From Streptomyces sp. NBC_00691 (lineage in GTDB: Bacteria > Actinomycetota > Actinomycetes > Streptomycetales > Streptomycetaceae), in NCBI RefSeq assembly GCF_036226665.1, contig NZ_CP109007.1:992001-1056000 (forward strand): a DNA stretch of 64,000 nucleotides. The letters run 5' to 3'. A model generated the notes under the pieces. It made no database searches, was not told the origin of the DNA, and saw only the letters and a list, made by a program, of their open reading frames with translations. The translations under genes were made by a program, and so were the position numbers. Positions 19,642 to 28,828 of the stretch are shown one piece after another. How positions within the stretch are numbered: position 1 is the first letter of the stretch; every line of letters begins with the position of its first letter.

Positions 19642-20623
19642 GGCCGTGGCCAGTCTGTCCATGGGTACGCGGCACTGGATCGCGCGCCACGCGGGGTACC
19701 TGGACTCCCCCGCCGGTCACGCGGAGCTGCCGGTGACCCCCCGCGTCAAGGCCCTCCTGCAGCTCGCGCTGCTCTGCCGCTACTGGGGGGCGTCAGCACC
19801 GGCGGAGCCCGCCCTCCGCGAGGCGTCCTCGATCGTCGAACGGGCGTGGCAGCGACCCGACTTCCCCCGCCTGCTCACCCTCGACGGGCGGTACGCAAGG
19901 CAGTTCGAGCTGATGTACGCGGCGCTGGCACCCGCCGGGACCGTCACCGGCGCCCCGCGCGCCGTCCTGGCCCGGCTCGAGGACGACGGCTACCTCGCAC
20001 CGCGGCGCAAGGCCCCGTACCTCCACCTGGAGGCGCGGTTCTACGCCGATCTCGCGGGCGCCGAGCACGCGTTCGCCACGTACGACGAGCTGTACGCGGC
20101 CAGTCTGCCCGCCCGGGCCGCCACCCTGCCGGTGGCCGACCTGGACGCCTGCGTGGTCACCCACACCGTCTTCTACCTCAGCGACTTCGGCCTCCGTGAC
20201 ACCGGTCTGAGCGACGAGGCCCGCGAGCAGGCCCTCCAGGTCGTGGAGCGGCTCACCCACCACTGCCTGGGTCTCGGCGAATGGGACCTCGTCGGCAAGC
20301 TCGTCCTCGCGCAGTACTGCCTCGGGGCGGATCCCCTCGGTACACCCTCCGGGGCGGCCGGCATCCGGATGCTCGCCGAGGTCCAGGCGCCGGACGGAGC
20401 GATCCCCGGGAAGTCCGTCGTCAGACGCGCCCCGGCCGACGCGACGCCCGTGCAGTACTTCCGGAGGTCGTACCAGGCGACGCTCGTCACGGCGCTCACG
20501 ACGCTGGTCGTCGGAAGCGGCAGGCCGGACGCGCCCGCCGCTCGCCCCCTCGCGGGAACCGCGGGAGCCGCGGCCACCGCGGGAGACACCGGTGCGACGG
20601 CCGTACGGGAGGCGACACGGTGA
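19613..20623 (+). CDS. DUF6895-like protein A of the RiPP operon
   Basis: 336 residues, helical, no signal peptide, ending in an Ala-rich tail. Diagnostic stretches are YLHLEARFYADLAGAEHAF, VVTHTVFYLSDFG, LVGKLVLAQYCLGADPLGTP and AEVQAPDGAIPGKS. The last resembles the Q-x-DG turn motif of alpha/alpha-toroid proteins such as terpene cyclases, a weak hint at that fold. I associate it with the family DUF6895, function unknown, from memory. A paralogue follows the radical SAM gene two positions downstream, so each operon has a pair around one enzyme. Its stop overlaps the GTG of the radical SAM gene (GTGA). A binding or substrate-presenting partner is a reasonable guess. Confidence 0.65.
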   Translation: MSTRSVGLDEAVASLSMGTRHWIARHAGYLDSPAGHAELPVTPRVKALLQLALLCRYWGASAPAEPALREASSIVERAWQRPDFPRLLTLDGRYARQFELMYAALAPAGTVTGAPRAVLARLEDDGYLAPRRKAPYLHLEARFYADLAGAEHAFATYDELYAASLPARAATLPVADLDACVVTHTVFYLSDFGLRDTGLSDEAREQALQVVERLTHHCLGLGEWDLVGKLVLAQYCLGADPLGTPSGAAGIRMLAEVQAPDGAIPGKSVVRRAPADATPVQYFRRSYQATLVTALTTLVVGSGRPDAPAARPLAGTAGAAATAGDTGATAVREATR

Positions 20624-21861
20624 GCATGGACCGAGCGACGAGCGTCATCCCGGAGACCCCGAACGCCGCCCCGCCGGCCGGCACCGATCTCGCCGCCTCC
20701 GGCGCGCGCCTCCTCCGGGGTGGGCGCACCTGGTGGTTCCTCGGTCCGGGCGGCGTCGCCCGGCTCGCCGACCGCCATGTCACCCCCGACGGCGGCCTGC
20801 GCACCGAGGCCGAGCAACGGCTGCGTGAGAGCGGCATGTTCACCCCCGCGACGGTCCGGGCCTACGCCCTGACCGTCCTCACGAGCACCCACTGCAATCT
20901 GGGCTGCGGCTACTGCTTCCAGAACACCGCGCAGGACCTGTCGGGCGGGAGCCGGCCGCCCCGGATCGCCCGGACCCGGCTCGACTCGGAGACGATCACG
21001 TCGATCCTCGGGTTCACCGAGCGCCAGATGGCCGCCGTGGGCCTGGAGAAGCTCAGGATCCTCCTGTTCGGCGGCGAGCCCCTCCTCAACCCGCGCGGGT
21101 GTCTCGAACTCCTGGAACGGGCCGCCGGCATCGCTCCGACCTCGGCCTGGATGATCTCCAACGCCACCCTGCTCACCCCGTCCCTCGCCCGCAGGCTGCA
21201 CGAGCGCGGTCTGACCTCCGTCCAGGTCACCTTCGACGGCGACCGCGACGACCACGACCGGATCCGGGTCGGCAGGGCGGACGGCAGCGGCACCTTCGAC
21301 AAGATCGTCCGCAACATCGTGAAGGCCTCCGAGGCCACGCCACTGCGGTGGACCCTGCGGGTCAACGTCTCCCAGGAGACCTTCCACGGCGTCGACTCCC
21401 TGATCGACCGGCTTGCGGCCACGCTGGACCCCGCGCGCTGCACGCTGTACTTCGCGCGGATCGGCGACGTCGGCGTCGGCTACGCCAACAGCCTTCTGCA
21501 CACCGGTGAGCTCTCCTCCGCCTTCACCCGGTGGCAGCGCAGGGCCCTCGAACTCGGATTCGCCGTGAACCGGCCCGGCGGTCGGAAGACCTGCGTCACC
21601 TGCGGCCACACCAACGGCCGGTACGGCGCCGTCGTGAGCGCGGACGGGACCCTGGCCAGCTGCTGGGAGACCGCGGGCAAGCCCGACTGGGAGGTCGGCA
21701 CCGTCAGCGACGGCTATCTGCCCAGCGCGAAGACCGACGACCGGTGGATCGCGTGCCAGGACCTCTACAGCTACGACGAGGACGCCCGTACGCTCGCCAG
21801 GTTCCGCGACACCGTCGACACGGCCCTGCTCGACCATCTGCACGAGACGGGGCGCCTGTAG
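20620..21861 (+). CDS. Radical SAM/SPASM peptide-modifying enzyme
   Basis: 413 residues from GTG 20620, which overlaps the previous stop by four bases and has GGGAGG 7 bases upstream (ATG 20626 is an alternative). Residues 1-80 form a winged-helix-like N-terminus (WWFLGPGGVARLADRHVTPD) that could recognise a leader peptide. The cluster motif is CxxxCxxC at Cys92, Cys96, Cys99 (CNLGCGYC), followed by ILLFGGEPLLNPRG. The C-terminal SPASM region has KTCVTCGHTNG, DGTLASCWE and IACQDL, enough cysteines for auxiliary iron-sulfur clusters. Members of this kind install thioether, carbon-carbon or other crosslinks on RiPP cores. Flanked by two DUF6895-like genes. It differs clearly from the radical SAM enzyme of the divergent operon. 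Confidence 0.88.
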   Translation: MSMDRATSVIPETPNAAPPAGTDLAASGARLLRGGRTWWFLGPGGVARLADRHVTPDGGLRTEAEQRLRESGMFTPATVRAYALTVLTSTHCNLGCGYCFQNTAQDLSGGSRPPRIARTRLDSETITSILGFTERQMAAVGLEKLRILLFGGEPLLNPRGCLELLERAAGIAPTSAWMISNATLLTPSLARRLHERGLTSVQVTFDGDRDDHDRIRVGRADGSGTFDKIVRNIVKASEATPLRWTLRVNVSQETFHGVDSLIDRLAATLDPARCTLYFARIGDVGVGYANSLLHTGELSSAFTRWQRRALELGFAVNRPGGRKTCVTCGHTNGRYGAVVSADGTLASCWETAGKPDWEVGTVSDGYLPSAKTDDRWIACQDLYSYDEDARTLARFRDTVDTALLDHLHETGRL

Positions 21862-21863
21862 CC

Positions 21864-22832
21864 ATGCCTCCCTCACTCCTGGAGCAGCTCTCCGCCGGCG
21901 CGCTGGACTGGCTGGACGGGAACCTCGACCACTTCGACCCGTTCTCCGCGGGCACCACCGGGGAACCGGACCGCTCGACGGCCCCCTCGCCCGCCCGCGG
22001 AAAGGCGAAGGCCGCCCTGGAGCTGGGGCTGCTCTGCGACCGCGCCGCCCGGCCGGACGCCGCCGCCCCGGATCCCCTGAGCGGGGCGTCCGCACTCGTA
22101 CGGAAGCTCTGGCAGGACCCGGACTTCCCGCGGCTCTTCGACGACAGCCCGGCGTACGCCTCCACGTACCGGCTGGTGTACGCCGCGCTCGCCCCCGACG
22201 GCATCGACGACACGCTGTGCCGGGAGGCCCTCGCGCGGCTGGCCCCCGACTTCCTGTCGCCGGGCGGGAAGTCACCGTACCTGCGCATCGAGATCCGCTA
22301 CTACGCGGACAGGGCGGGCGTGCGCCACGCCATCGAGCCGTACGCCGCACTCGTCCCGCGGAGTCCCCTCGTCGCCCTCCGCGCCGCCGGGCCGCCGACC
22401 GCGACCGCCCGGGACAGGGCGGAGCCGCTGACCGTCCCGCAGGCCTACGCGCTGACCCACACCGCCTTCTACCTCGGCGACTTCGGCCGCACCGGCCCCC
22501 GGATCTCCGGATCCGACCTGGACCACGCGCGGGACCTCACCCGGCGGACGCTGCTCCACTGTGTCGCACACGACCTCTGGGACCTGGCGGCGGAGCTCGT
22601 CCTCACCCAGTTCGTCCTCGGCGAGGATCCGCTCCGCACGCCTTCGGGAGCGGCCGCTCTGGCGTGCCTCGCACGGGCCCAGCGGCCCGACGGGGCGATC
22701 CCCGGGAGGTCGGCGGAACTCAGGGCCGCGCCGCGGGCGACGGGCGTCGAGTTCTTCCGGAAGGCGTACCACACGACCCTCGTGACGGCCCTCATGGCGT
22801 CGATCGTCTCGTCGCCGAGGTGGGCCTCATGA
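21864..22832 (+). CDS. DUF6895-like protein B of the RiPP operon
   Basis: 322 residues, paralogous to protein A: YLRIEIRYYADRAGVRHAI, ALTHTAFYLGDFG, LAAELVLTQFVLGEDPLRTP, ARAQRPDGAIPGRS and FFRKAYHTTLVTAL each align with the corresponding stretch there. The N-terminus has GALDWLDGNLDHF where protein A has TRHWIARHAGYLD. It starts two bases after the radical SAM stop, with only a weak ribosome site, so it depends on coupling. Its stop overlaps the exporter ATG (ATGA). The conserved PDGAIPG loop and the HT-FYL-DFG motif are the best candidates for functional residues. Function is unknown. Confidence 0.65.
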   Translation: MPPSLLEQLSAGALDWLDGNLDHFDPFSAGTTGEPDRSTAPSPARGKAKAALELGLLCDRAARPDAAAPDPLSGASALVRKLWQDPDFPRLFDDSPAYASTYRLVYAALAPDGIDDTLCREALARLAPDFLSPGGKSPYLRIEIRYYADRAGVRHAIEPYAALVPRSPLVALRAAGPPTATARDRAEPLTVPQAYALTHTAFYLGDFGRTGPRISGSDLDHARDLTRRTLLHCVAHDLWDLAAELVLTQFVLGEDPLRTPSGAAALACLARAQRPDGAIPGRSAELRAAPRATGVEFFRKAYHTTLVTALMASIVSSPRWAS

Positions 22833-24277
22833 CACCACGTCTCACGCTCATCAACCGCGACTACACCCGCCTCTGGTTCGGCCAGGCCGTCTCGTCCGTC
22901 GGCGACGCCGTCTTCAGCACGACGCTGGTGCTGTGGGTGGCGACCGTCCTGGCGAAGGGCGAGTCGTGGGCTCCGATGGCGGTCAGCGGCGTCCTGATGG
23001 CGTCCAGCGTCGCCGTCCTGGGCATCGGACCCCTCGCGGGCGTGTTCGTCGACCGCTGGGACAAGCTGGCCACGCTGCTCCGTACCGAAGTGGTGCGCGG
23101 CGCGCTCGTGGTGGTCCTGACCGTCGTCTCCTTCCTGCCGACCGACGCGCTCCCGGTGGGTGTCTGGCTCGCCCTCGTCTATGTGACCGTGCTCCTGCTG
23201 CACGCGACCGGCCAGTTCTTCTCACCCGCGCGCTTCGCGATCCTCGCGGACCTCGTGAAGGGGGACGCCAACCGCGCCCGGGCCGCCGGGATCGGCCAGG
23301 CGACCGGCGAGACCGCCTGGATCATCGGCCCGCCGCTCGCGGCGCCACTGCTGTTCGCCGCGGGAATCCAATGGGCCCTGCTCTTCAACGCGCTGTCCTA
23401 CGCGGTGTCGTACGTGGCGATCCGGTCCATCGAGGTACCCGCGTCGGCCACGACGGGGAACAGCGGGAGGTCCGCCCCCGAGACCGCTCCGGACGACACG
23501 AGGCCGGCGCGGCGACGACCGAGCCTGGGCGGCGAGTTCGCGGACGGCGTGCGTTTCTTCGCACGCAGCAGGTTCCTGGTCGTACTGCTTCTGCTCGCCG
23601 TCATCGGGCAGTTCGGCCTCGGCGCGCTCAGCACCCTCAACGTCTTCTTCACCACCGACAACCTCCACGCCGACGCCCACCTCTACGGATACATCGGCAT
23701 GGCGATGGGCGTGGGCGGCATCACGGGCGCGTTGAGCGGGGGCCGGGTCGTGCAGTGGTTCGGGGCACGCCGGAGCACCTGGATCAGCCTGCTGGTGAGC
23801 GGTGTCCTCCTGATCGCCTACTCCCGGCAGACCACCTTCCTCGGCGGCATCGCGCTGCTCTTCGTCTTCACCATTCCGCTGACCGTCCTCAACACCGCGA
23901 TGGCGCCACTGCTGCTCGCGGCGGCGCCACCGGCCTTCCGGGGCCGGGTGATGGCCGTGTTCTACCCGGTGACCAAGCTGGCGTCGATGCTCGCCGCGGT
24001 GCTGTCCGGCTGGCTCGCCGGCTCGGTGCTGACGGACGTCTCGGGCTCGGTCGGGGGTGTCCGGTTCGGCCCCATCGACACGGTCTTCGCGGTGTCCGGG
24101 CTGATCGTCGTCCTGTCGGGCGTCTTCGCGTGGCTGGCCCTGCCGGGGACGGAGAAGGCGGACACGGAGACGCCGGTCACGGGGGAGAAGGCCGCCGCGC
24201 TCACGGCAGACGTCCCGTCCCCGGCCGGATCCCGCGGACACCGTGCGCCCGACCACGAACGAGGGAGACCGGAGTGA
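22829..24277 (+). CDS. MFS exporter of the RiPP operon
   Basis: 482 residues with about 12 transmembrane helices, beginning TPRLTLINRDYTRLWFGQAV and VFVDRWDKLATLLRTEVVRG in the first loop, typical of the MFS_3 (EntS/macrolide-efflux) group of multidrug and siderophore exporters. A hydrophilic central loop (about 205-240) separates the two six-helix halves, and a charged C-terminal tail follows. It is translationally coupled to the DUF6895-like gene upstream and to the peptidase gene downstream through four-base overlaps. Export of the mature peptide, and thereby self-resistance, is the likely role. No ABC exporter is present in this operon. Confidence 0.85.
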   Translation: MTPRLTLINRDYTRLWFGQAVSSVGDAVFSTTLVLWVATVLAKGESWAPMAVSGVLMASSVAVLGIGPLAGVFVDRWDKLATLLRTEVVRGALVVVLTVVSFLPTDALPVGVWLALVYVTVLLLHATGQFFSPARFAILADLVKGDANRARAAGIGQATGETAWIIGPPLAAPLLFAAGIQWALLFNALSYAVSYVAIRSIEVPASATTGNSGRSAPETAPDDTRPARRRPSLGGEFADGVRFFARSRFLVVLLLLAVIGQFGLGALSTLNVFFTTDNLHADAHLYGYIGMAMGVGGITGALSGGRVVQWFGARRSTWISLLVSGVLLIAYSRQTTFLGGIALLFVFTIPLTVLNTAMAPLLLAAAPPAFRGRVMAVFYPVTKLASMLAAVLSGWLAGSVLTDVSGSVGGVRFGPIDTVFAVSGLIVVLSGVFAWLALPGTEKADTETPVTGEKAAALTADVPSPAGSRGHRAPDHERGRPE

Positions 24278-26544
24278 CCACCGACGCCCGGCGCACACGG
24301 CGCCCGTACCCGCACGCCGATCGGCAGGACGTCGTCGAGGAGATCCACGGGGTGCGCGTACCGGACCCGTACCGCTGGCTCGAGGACGCCGAGAGCGCCG
24401 CGACGCGCCGGTGGAGCGCCGCACAGGAGGGCCTGTACGCGGCGGAGCGCGCGGCCCTGCCCGGTCTGGAGCGGTGGGAGGCGGCGGTGGCCGCGCTCGG
24501 CGCCGGTGCTCGTGTCCGCTCGCCCGAGGTCCGTGGCGGCAGGCTCTTCTGGCTGCGGCAGCAGGCCGGTCAGGAGCATCCGGTCCTGGTGGTGGCCGAG
24601 GCGGGAACGGGGACGGGGAGGGACGCGGGCACGGAGCGCGTCCTGCTCGATCCCGTCGCCCTCGACCCGTCCGGCCGTACCGTCCTCGACGCCTGGGAGC
24701 CCTCCGTGGAGGGCGATCTGCTCGCCTACCAGGTGTCCCGTGACGGGACGGAGGACTCGCTGCTCCGGGTGATCGACGTGGCCACCGGCGAGGTCGTGGA
24801 CGGGCCGCTGGACCGGGTGCGGAAGGCGTCGGTCGGCTGGCTTCCCGGCGGCGGCGCGTTCTACTACGTCCGGCGGCTGGACCCCCGGCTCCACCCCGGC
24901 GAGGAGCGCTACCACCGCAGGGTCTGTCTGCACCGGGTCGGCACGCCGGCGGACACGGACGCCGTGGTCTTCGGCGAGGGGCGGGACAAGACGCAGTTCT
25001 ACAGCGTCTCCGTGACCGAGGACGGCCGCTGGCTGGGCATCACGGCCACCCTCGGCACCGGCCGCGGAACCGACGTCTACCTGGCCGATCTGACGGCCGC
25101 GCCGCTCGACCGTCCGCTGCTGCGGCCGGTCCAGGAGGGCCGGGGGGCCGCCACCCGGCTGCACGCCGTCCGCGGTACGGGCCCAGCGGACAGGGTGTGG
25201 CTCCGCACCGACCGCGACGCGGCGCGCGGCCGGGTCGTCGCGTGCCGGCCGGACGAGCTGCACCTCGGCCCCGGCGCGTGGCACGAGGTCGTCCCCGAAC
25301 GGCCGGACGCGGTGCTGACCCATCTCGTGGTGCTCTCCGGTCCCGAGCTCGAGAACCCGCTCGGCCTGGCCGCGTGGACCCGCGACACCGTGGCCGAGGT
25401 GACGCTGCACGACCTGGTCGAGGGCCGGCAGGTGGCCGCGCTGCCGCTCCCCGGCACCGGCGCGGTCGGCGACTTCTCGGCCGTGGCGTCGGGCGGTCAC
25501 GAGGCGTGGTTCGCTTACACGGACTTCGTCACGCCGGTACGCGTCCTCCACTTCGACGCCCGTACGCGCCGTCTGACCCGCTGGGACCGGGATGCCCTGT
25601 CGGCGGACGGTCCGGGCGGTCCCGGTGGTCCGGTGCCGGGTGATCCGGCCATGGGCGGTCCCGGCGGTCCCGGTGGTCCGGTGCCGGGTGATCCGGCCAT
25701 GGGCATTCAGGCGACAGGTGGTGCGGTGACCCGACAGGTCGCGTTCCCGTCGCGGGACGGGACGACGGTGCGGATGTTCGTGATCTCCCCCGCCGGGCAC
25801 CCGGACCGGCCGCGCCCGGCGCTGCTCACGGGATACGGCGGCTTCGGCCGCACGATGTCGCCCCGCTACCGTGCGCAGGTCCTGGCCTGGGTCAGGGCGG
25901 GCGGGGTGTTCGCCTGGGCGGGACTGCGCGGCGGCGGCGAGGAGGGTGAGGCGTGGCACCGGGCGGGGAGCGGTGCGCACAAGCAGAACACCTTCGACGA
26001 CTTCGGCGCGGCGGCCGACCGGCTGGTCGAGGAGGGCTGGACCGAGCCCGGCCGGATCGCGATCATGGGCGGCTCCAACGGTGGCCTGCTCGTCGGCGCG
26101 GCCCTCACGCAGGAGCCGGAGAAGTACGCCGCCGTGGTGTGCTCGTCCCCGCTCCTGGACATGGTCCGCTACGAGCTGTCCGGCCTCGGCCCCAGCTGGA
26201 CGCCGGAGTACGGCAGCGCACGGGACCCGGCGCGGCTGCCCGTGCTGTTCGGCTACTCCCCCTACCACCGGGTCACGCCCGGGGCCGCGTACCCGGCGGT
26301 GCTGCTGACCGCCGCGGACGGCGACACGCGCACCGACCCGCTGCACGCCCGCAAGATGTGCGCCGCGCTCCAGCACGCCTCGTCGGGTACCGGCCCGATC
26401 CTGCTGCGGCTCGAGCACGGCGTCGGCCACGGGGACCGGGCCGCGTCCCGCGCGGCGGCGCTCCAGGCGGAGTGCCTGGCCTTCCTGGCCTCCCACGTGG
26501 GTCTCCCGGCCCCGGGCTCCGGCGCGGGGACACCGCCGCGGTAG
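24274..26544 (+). CDS. Prolyl oligopeptidase-family (S9) serine peptidase
   Basis: 756 residues from a GTG that overlaps the exporter stop; GAGGGAG lies just upstream. The N-terminal segment YPHADRQDVVEEIHGVRVPDPYRWLED is the hallmark of S9A peptidases, followed by a seven-bladed propeller. The alpha/beta-hydrolase domain carries Ser601 in MGGSNGG, Asp684 in DGDTRTDPLHA and His719 in GVGHG. There is no signal peptide, so it is cytosolic. S9 enzymes remove leaders in some RiPP pathways and are known as macrocyclases in others, so trimming of the 39-residue precursor is likely. A Pro/Gly tandem repeat lies between propeller and catalytic domain. Confidence 0.9.
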   Translation: MTTDARRTRRPYPHADRQDVVEEIHGVRVPDPYRWLEDAESAATRRWSAAQEGLYAAERAALPGLERWEAAVAALGAGARVRSPEVRGGRLFWLRQQAGQEHPVLVVAEAGTGTGRDAGTERVLLDPVALDPSGRTVLDAWEPSVEGDLLAYQVSRDGTEDSLLRVIDVATGEVVDGPLDRVRKASVGWLPGGGAFYYVRRLDPRLHPGEERYHRRVCLHRVGTPADTDAVVFGEGRDKTQFYSVSVTEDGRWLGITATLGTGRGTDVYLADLTAAPLDRPLLRPVQEGRGAATRLHAVRGTGPADRVWLRTDRDAARGRVVACRPDELHLGPGAWHEVVPERPDAVLTHLVVLSGPELENPLGLAAWTRDTVAEVTLHDLVEGRQVAALPLPGTGAVGDFSAVASGGHEAWFAYTDFVTPVRVLHFDARTRRLTRWDRDALSADGPGGPGGPVPGDPAMGGPGGPGGPVPGDPAMGIQATGGAVTRQVAFPSRDGTTVRMFVISPAGHPDRPRPALLTGYGGFGRTMSPRYRAQVLAWVRAGGVFAWAGLRGGGEEGEAWHRAGSGAHKQNTFDDFGAAADRLVEEGWTEPGRIAIMGGSNGGLLVGAALTQEPEKYAAVVCSSPLLDMVRYELSGLGPSWTPEYGSARDPARLPVLFGYSPYHRVTPGAAYPAVLLTAADGDTRTDPLHARKMCAALQHASSGTGPILLRLEHGVGHGDRAASRAAALQAECLAFLASHVGLPAPGSGAGTPPR
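25609..25704 (+). repeat. 48-bp in-frame tandem duplication in the S9 peptidase gene
   Basis: Two copies (25609-25656 and 25657-25704) differing at one base, each encoding GPGGPGGPVPGDPAMG. They form a flexible linker just before the hydrolase domain. The near identity marks a recent duplication. Confidence 0.92.
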
Positions 26545-26549
26545 CCGCG

Positions 26550-26573
26550 CGTGCCGTGCCCCGGCACGGCACG
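26550..26573. terminator. Hairpin terminator of the RiPP operon
   Basis: Perfect 10-bp arms CGTGCCGTGC and GCACGGCACG with loop CCCG, six bases after the peptidase stop and facing the convergent SARP gene, which it may also terminate. Confidence 0.75.
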
Positions 26574-26719
26574 TCCGGGCGGCCGCCGGTTCACGGCGAG
26601 GACAAGCGTGCCGGGGCGGGCGTGAGTCGCGCTCAGCGGTGCTCCCCCGGGACCACCGGCCGCCACCCACCGGCCCTCCACCGCTCCCGTCACCGCCGGC
26701 ACCCCCCGTCACCACCGCC

Positions 26720-28591
26720 CTACGTCAGCACCGGCGTCCCGTACCCCACGCCCCGTGCGTACAGCCGTATCAGGTGCGGCATGTCGTACTGCGCCGCGTG
26801 CGCGGTGACCTCGCCGCCGGGCGACGTGACCATGCCGGCGTCGATGAGCGCCTCCACCACCCTCACCGCGTGCCGCTCGTCGCAGCCGAGCGCCTCCGCC
26901 GCCTCCGTCAGACCGAACGGGCCGTCCCCCGTCCCCGCGGCCAGCCGCCCGGCGTCCCGGCCCCGTTCCGCCGGGAGCGTCTCCCAGCCGTGGGCCAGCC
27001 GCTGCCGTACGGACACGTCTCCGGCCGTCAGTTCGTCCAGGGCCCCGGTGGGGTCGGTCAGCCGGTCCGCGAACTCCCGCAGCGGTACGTGGCGGAGCAC
27101 GGCCAGCCGCATGCCGCTCACCCGTACCGCGAGCGGCGACCCGCCGCACGCCCGGACGATCCGCAGCGCGGCCTCCCGGTCGGCCCGCACCCGTCGCACA
27201 CCGACGAGCCCGGCCAGGAGCTGTACGGCCTCGGCCGTGTCGAGCGGCGGGACGGTGATCCGGTGCACCGGTGCCAGGCCGCCCAGCTGGCCTCGCGCGG
27301 TGAGCAGCACCCTGCCCCGTCCGCCGCACGGGAGCAGCGCTCGTACGGCGCCTTCCTCGGGGACGTCGTCCAGGATCACCAGGACCCGGTGGCGGGCCAG
27401 CCACTCCCGCCACGCCTCGGGAGTCGGCGGTCCGGTCCGGCCCGTGAGTTCGCCGAGTTCCGCGAGAACGGCGGGTACGGGCCGGGTGCGGCCCTCCGCG
27501 TCCCGCAGGGAGACACAGAACCGGCCCTCGGGGAACCTGCCGCCGAGAAGGTGGGCGGCCCTGACCGCCAGCGTCGTCTTCCCCGATCCCGCGGGGCCGG
27601 ACAGCACTGCGACAGGGCCCGCTTCGCCCGCGCCGACTCCGCCGCCCCCGTCGCCGCCCTCCAACAGGTCCAGGACGTCGTGGAGCTCCTCGCCGTGTCC
27701 GGTGAAGTCGACCAGGTCGGGCGGCAGCAGCACGGTCGGCCTCGGCGGGGCGGCGACGGCTCTTGCGCCGGGCGGTCCGCCGGCCTCGCCCGGGCCTGCG
27801 GACCGGGTCTCCCCCGCGAGGACCGCCCGGTAGCGGGCGGCCATGGCACCGCTCGGCTCCAGGCCCAACTCCCTTGCCAGCAGCTGCCGGTAGTCGTCGT
27901 AGACCGCGAGCGCCTCCGGCTGCCGGCCGGAACCGCTGAGCGCACGCATCCAGGCGGAGCGGAGCCGCTCCCGCAGCGGATGCCGCTCCACCAGGTCGCG
28001 CAGCCCCTCGACCACGGCCGGGGCGCCGCCCAGCTCCAGCTCCGCCTCCGCCCAGCTCTCGTACGCCGTCACGTGCCGCAGCCGCAGCCGCTCGGCCTCC
28101 TCGGCGAGTAGGGGCGACTGCCGGAGGTCGTCGCCCAGCGGCGTTCCCCGCCACAGGTCGAGGGCCTGCCTCAGCAGTCGGGCGGCCTCCTGGGGCGGCT
28201 GCCCCTCGGCGGCCCGCACCAGGGAGCGGAACATCAGGAGGTCGAGTTCCTCCTCCGCCGCCCGCAGGACGTATCCGGCTCCCGTGTGCGTGAGCCGTGG
28301 CCCTTCCTGATCCTCCTGGTCGCCCTGTCCGAACAGCGCGCGCAGGGCGCTGACGTACACCTGGATGTTCTTGCGGGCCGTACGAGGGGGCTCCTCGGGC
28401 CACACCGCCTCGGTCAACGCGTCGACGGAGACAGGAGAGTTGACGGATGCCAGGAGCGCGGCCAGCACCGTGCGCTGCTTCAACGGGCCGAGGGGCAGGG
28501 GTCGCCCGTCCCGGTGGACCGTGAGCGGGCCGAGGACGGAGAACCGGAGTGTGCCGGGTGAGGCGGCGGGCTGCGCGGACGGTCTCGGCAT
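26720..28591 (-). CDS. SARP/AfsR-type transcriptional regulator with ATPase domain
   Basis: 623 residues. An OmpR-like DNA-binding domain (about 15-100: LRFSVLGPLTVHRDGRPLPL, LKQRTVLAALL) is followed by a bacterial transcriptional activation domain with TPR helices (about 105-250, GAGYVLRAAEEELDLLMF). An NB-ARC ATPase has Walker A GPAGSGKTTLAVRAA near residue 300. It stops after the ATPase and a winged-helix segment, lacking the C-terminal TPR block of full AfsR, so it is a medium-size SARP. ATG 28591 is chosen for GGAGG 8 bases upstream. Direct repeats in its own upstream region fit SARP binding. It lies next to the RiPP operon and is a probable pathway activator. Confidence 0.88.
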   Translation of the reverse strand: MPRPSAQPAASPGTLRFSVLGPLTVHRDGRPLPLGPLKQRTVLAALLASVNSPVSVDALTEAVWPEEPPRTARKNIQVYVSALRALFGQGDQEDQEGPRLTHTGAGYVLRAAEEELDLLMFRSLVRAAEGQPPQEAARLLRQALDLWRGTPLGDDLRQSPLLAEEAERLRLRHVTAYESWAEAELELGGAPAVVEGLRDLVERHPLRERLRSAWMRALSGSGRQPEALAVYDDYRQLLARELGLEPSGAMAARYRAVLAGETRSAGPGEAGGPPGARAVAAPPRPTVLLPPDLVDFTGHGEELHDVLDLLEGGDGGGGVGAGEAGPVAVLSGPAGSGKTTLAVRAAHLLGGRFPEGRFCVSLRDAEGRTRPVPAVLAELGELTGRTGPPTPEAWREWLARHRVLVILDDVPEEGAVRALLPCGGRGRVLLTARGQLGGLAPVHRITVPPLDTAEAVQLLAGLVGVRRVRADREAALRIVRACGGSPLAVRVSGMRLAVLRHVPLREFADRLTDPTGALDELTAGDVSVRQRLAHGWETLPAERGRDAGRLAAGTGDGPFGLTEAAEALGCDERHAVRVVEALIDAGMVTSPGGEVTAHAAQYDMPHLIRLYARGVGYGTPVLT

Positions 28592-28648
28592 CGAGCGAAC
28601 CTCCGTATGGTGACGGGAGTTGGTCGGTCCGCTCGATGATCCAGCGCG

Positions 28649-28682
28649 CCGGACCTTCACACATCGGTACCGGACCCTCACA
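28649..28682 (-). promoter_or_regulatory. SARP-type direct repeats upstream of the SARP gene
   Basis: Two 13-bp direct repeats, TGTGAGGGTCCGG and TGTGAAGGTCCGG read on the minus strand, lie 21 bases apart, two helical turns. SARPs bind short direct repeats spaced at whole turns next to -10 elements. They are 58-91 bases before the SARP start codon, so autoregulation is plausible. The rest of this 237-base gap shows nothing else. Confidence 0.5.
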
Positions 28683-28828
28683 GTCGCACCGCCGCGGAGC
28701 ACCCCCTGGGGGACTCGGCCCCCCGGGATGCGGGAACGGCCCCCATCCCGGGTGTGCCGAGCCCCCACACCGCCGGCCGCGCGCTCGACCGGGCTGTGGG
28801 CAGCCGGGTGGCCGGCGCCCGCTTCCGG

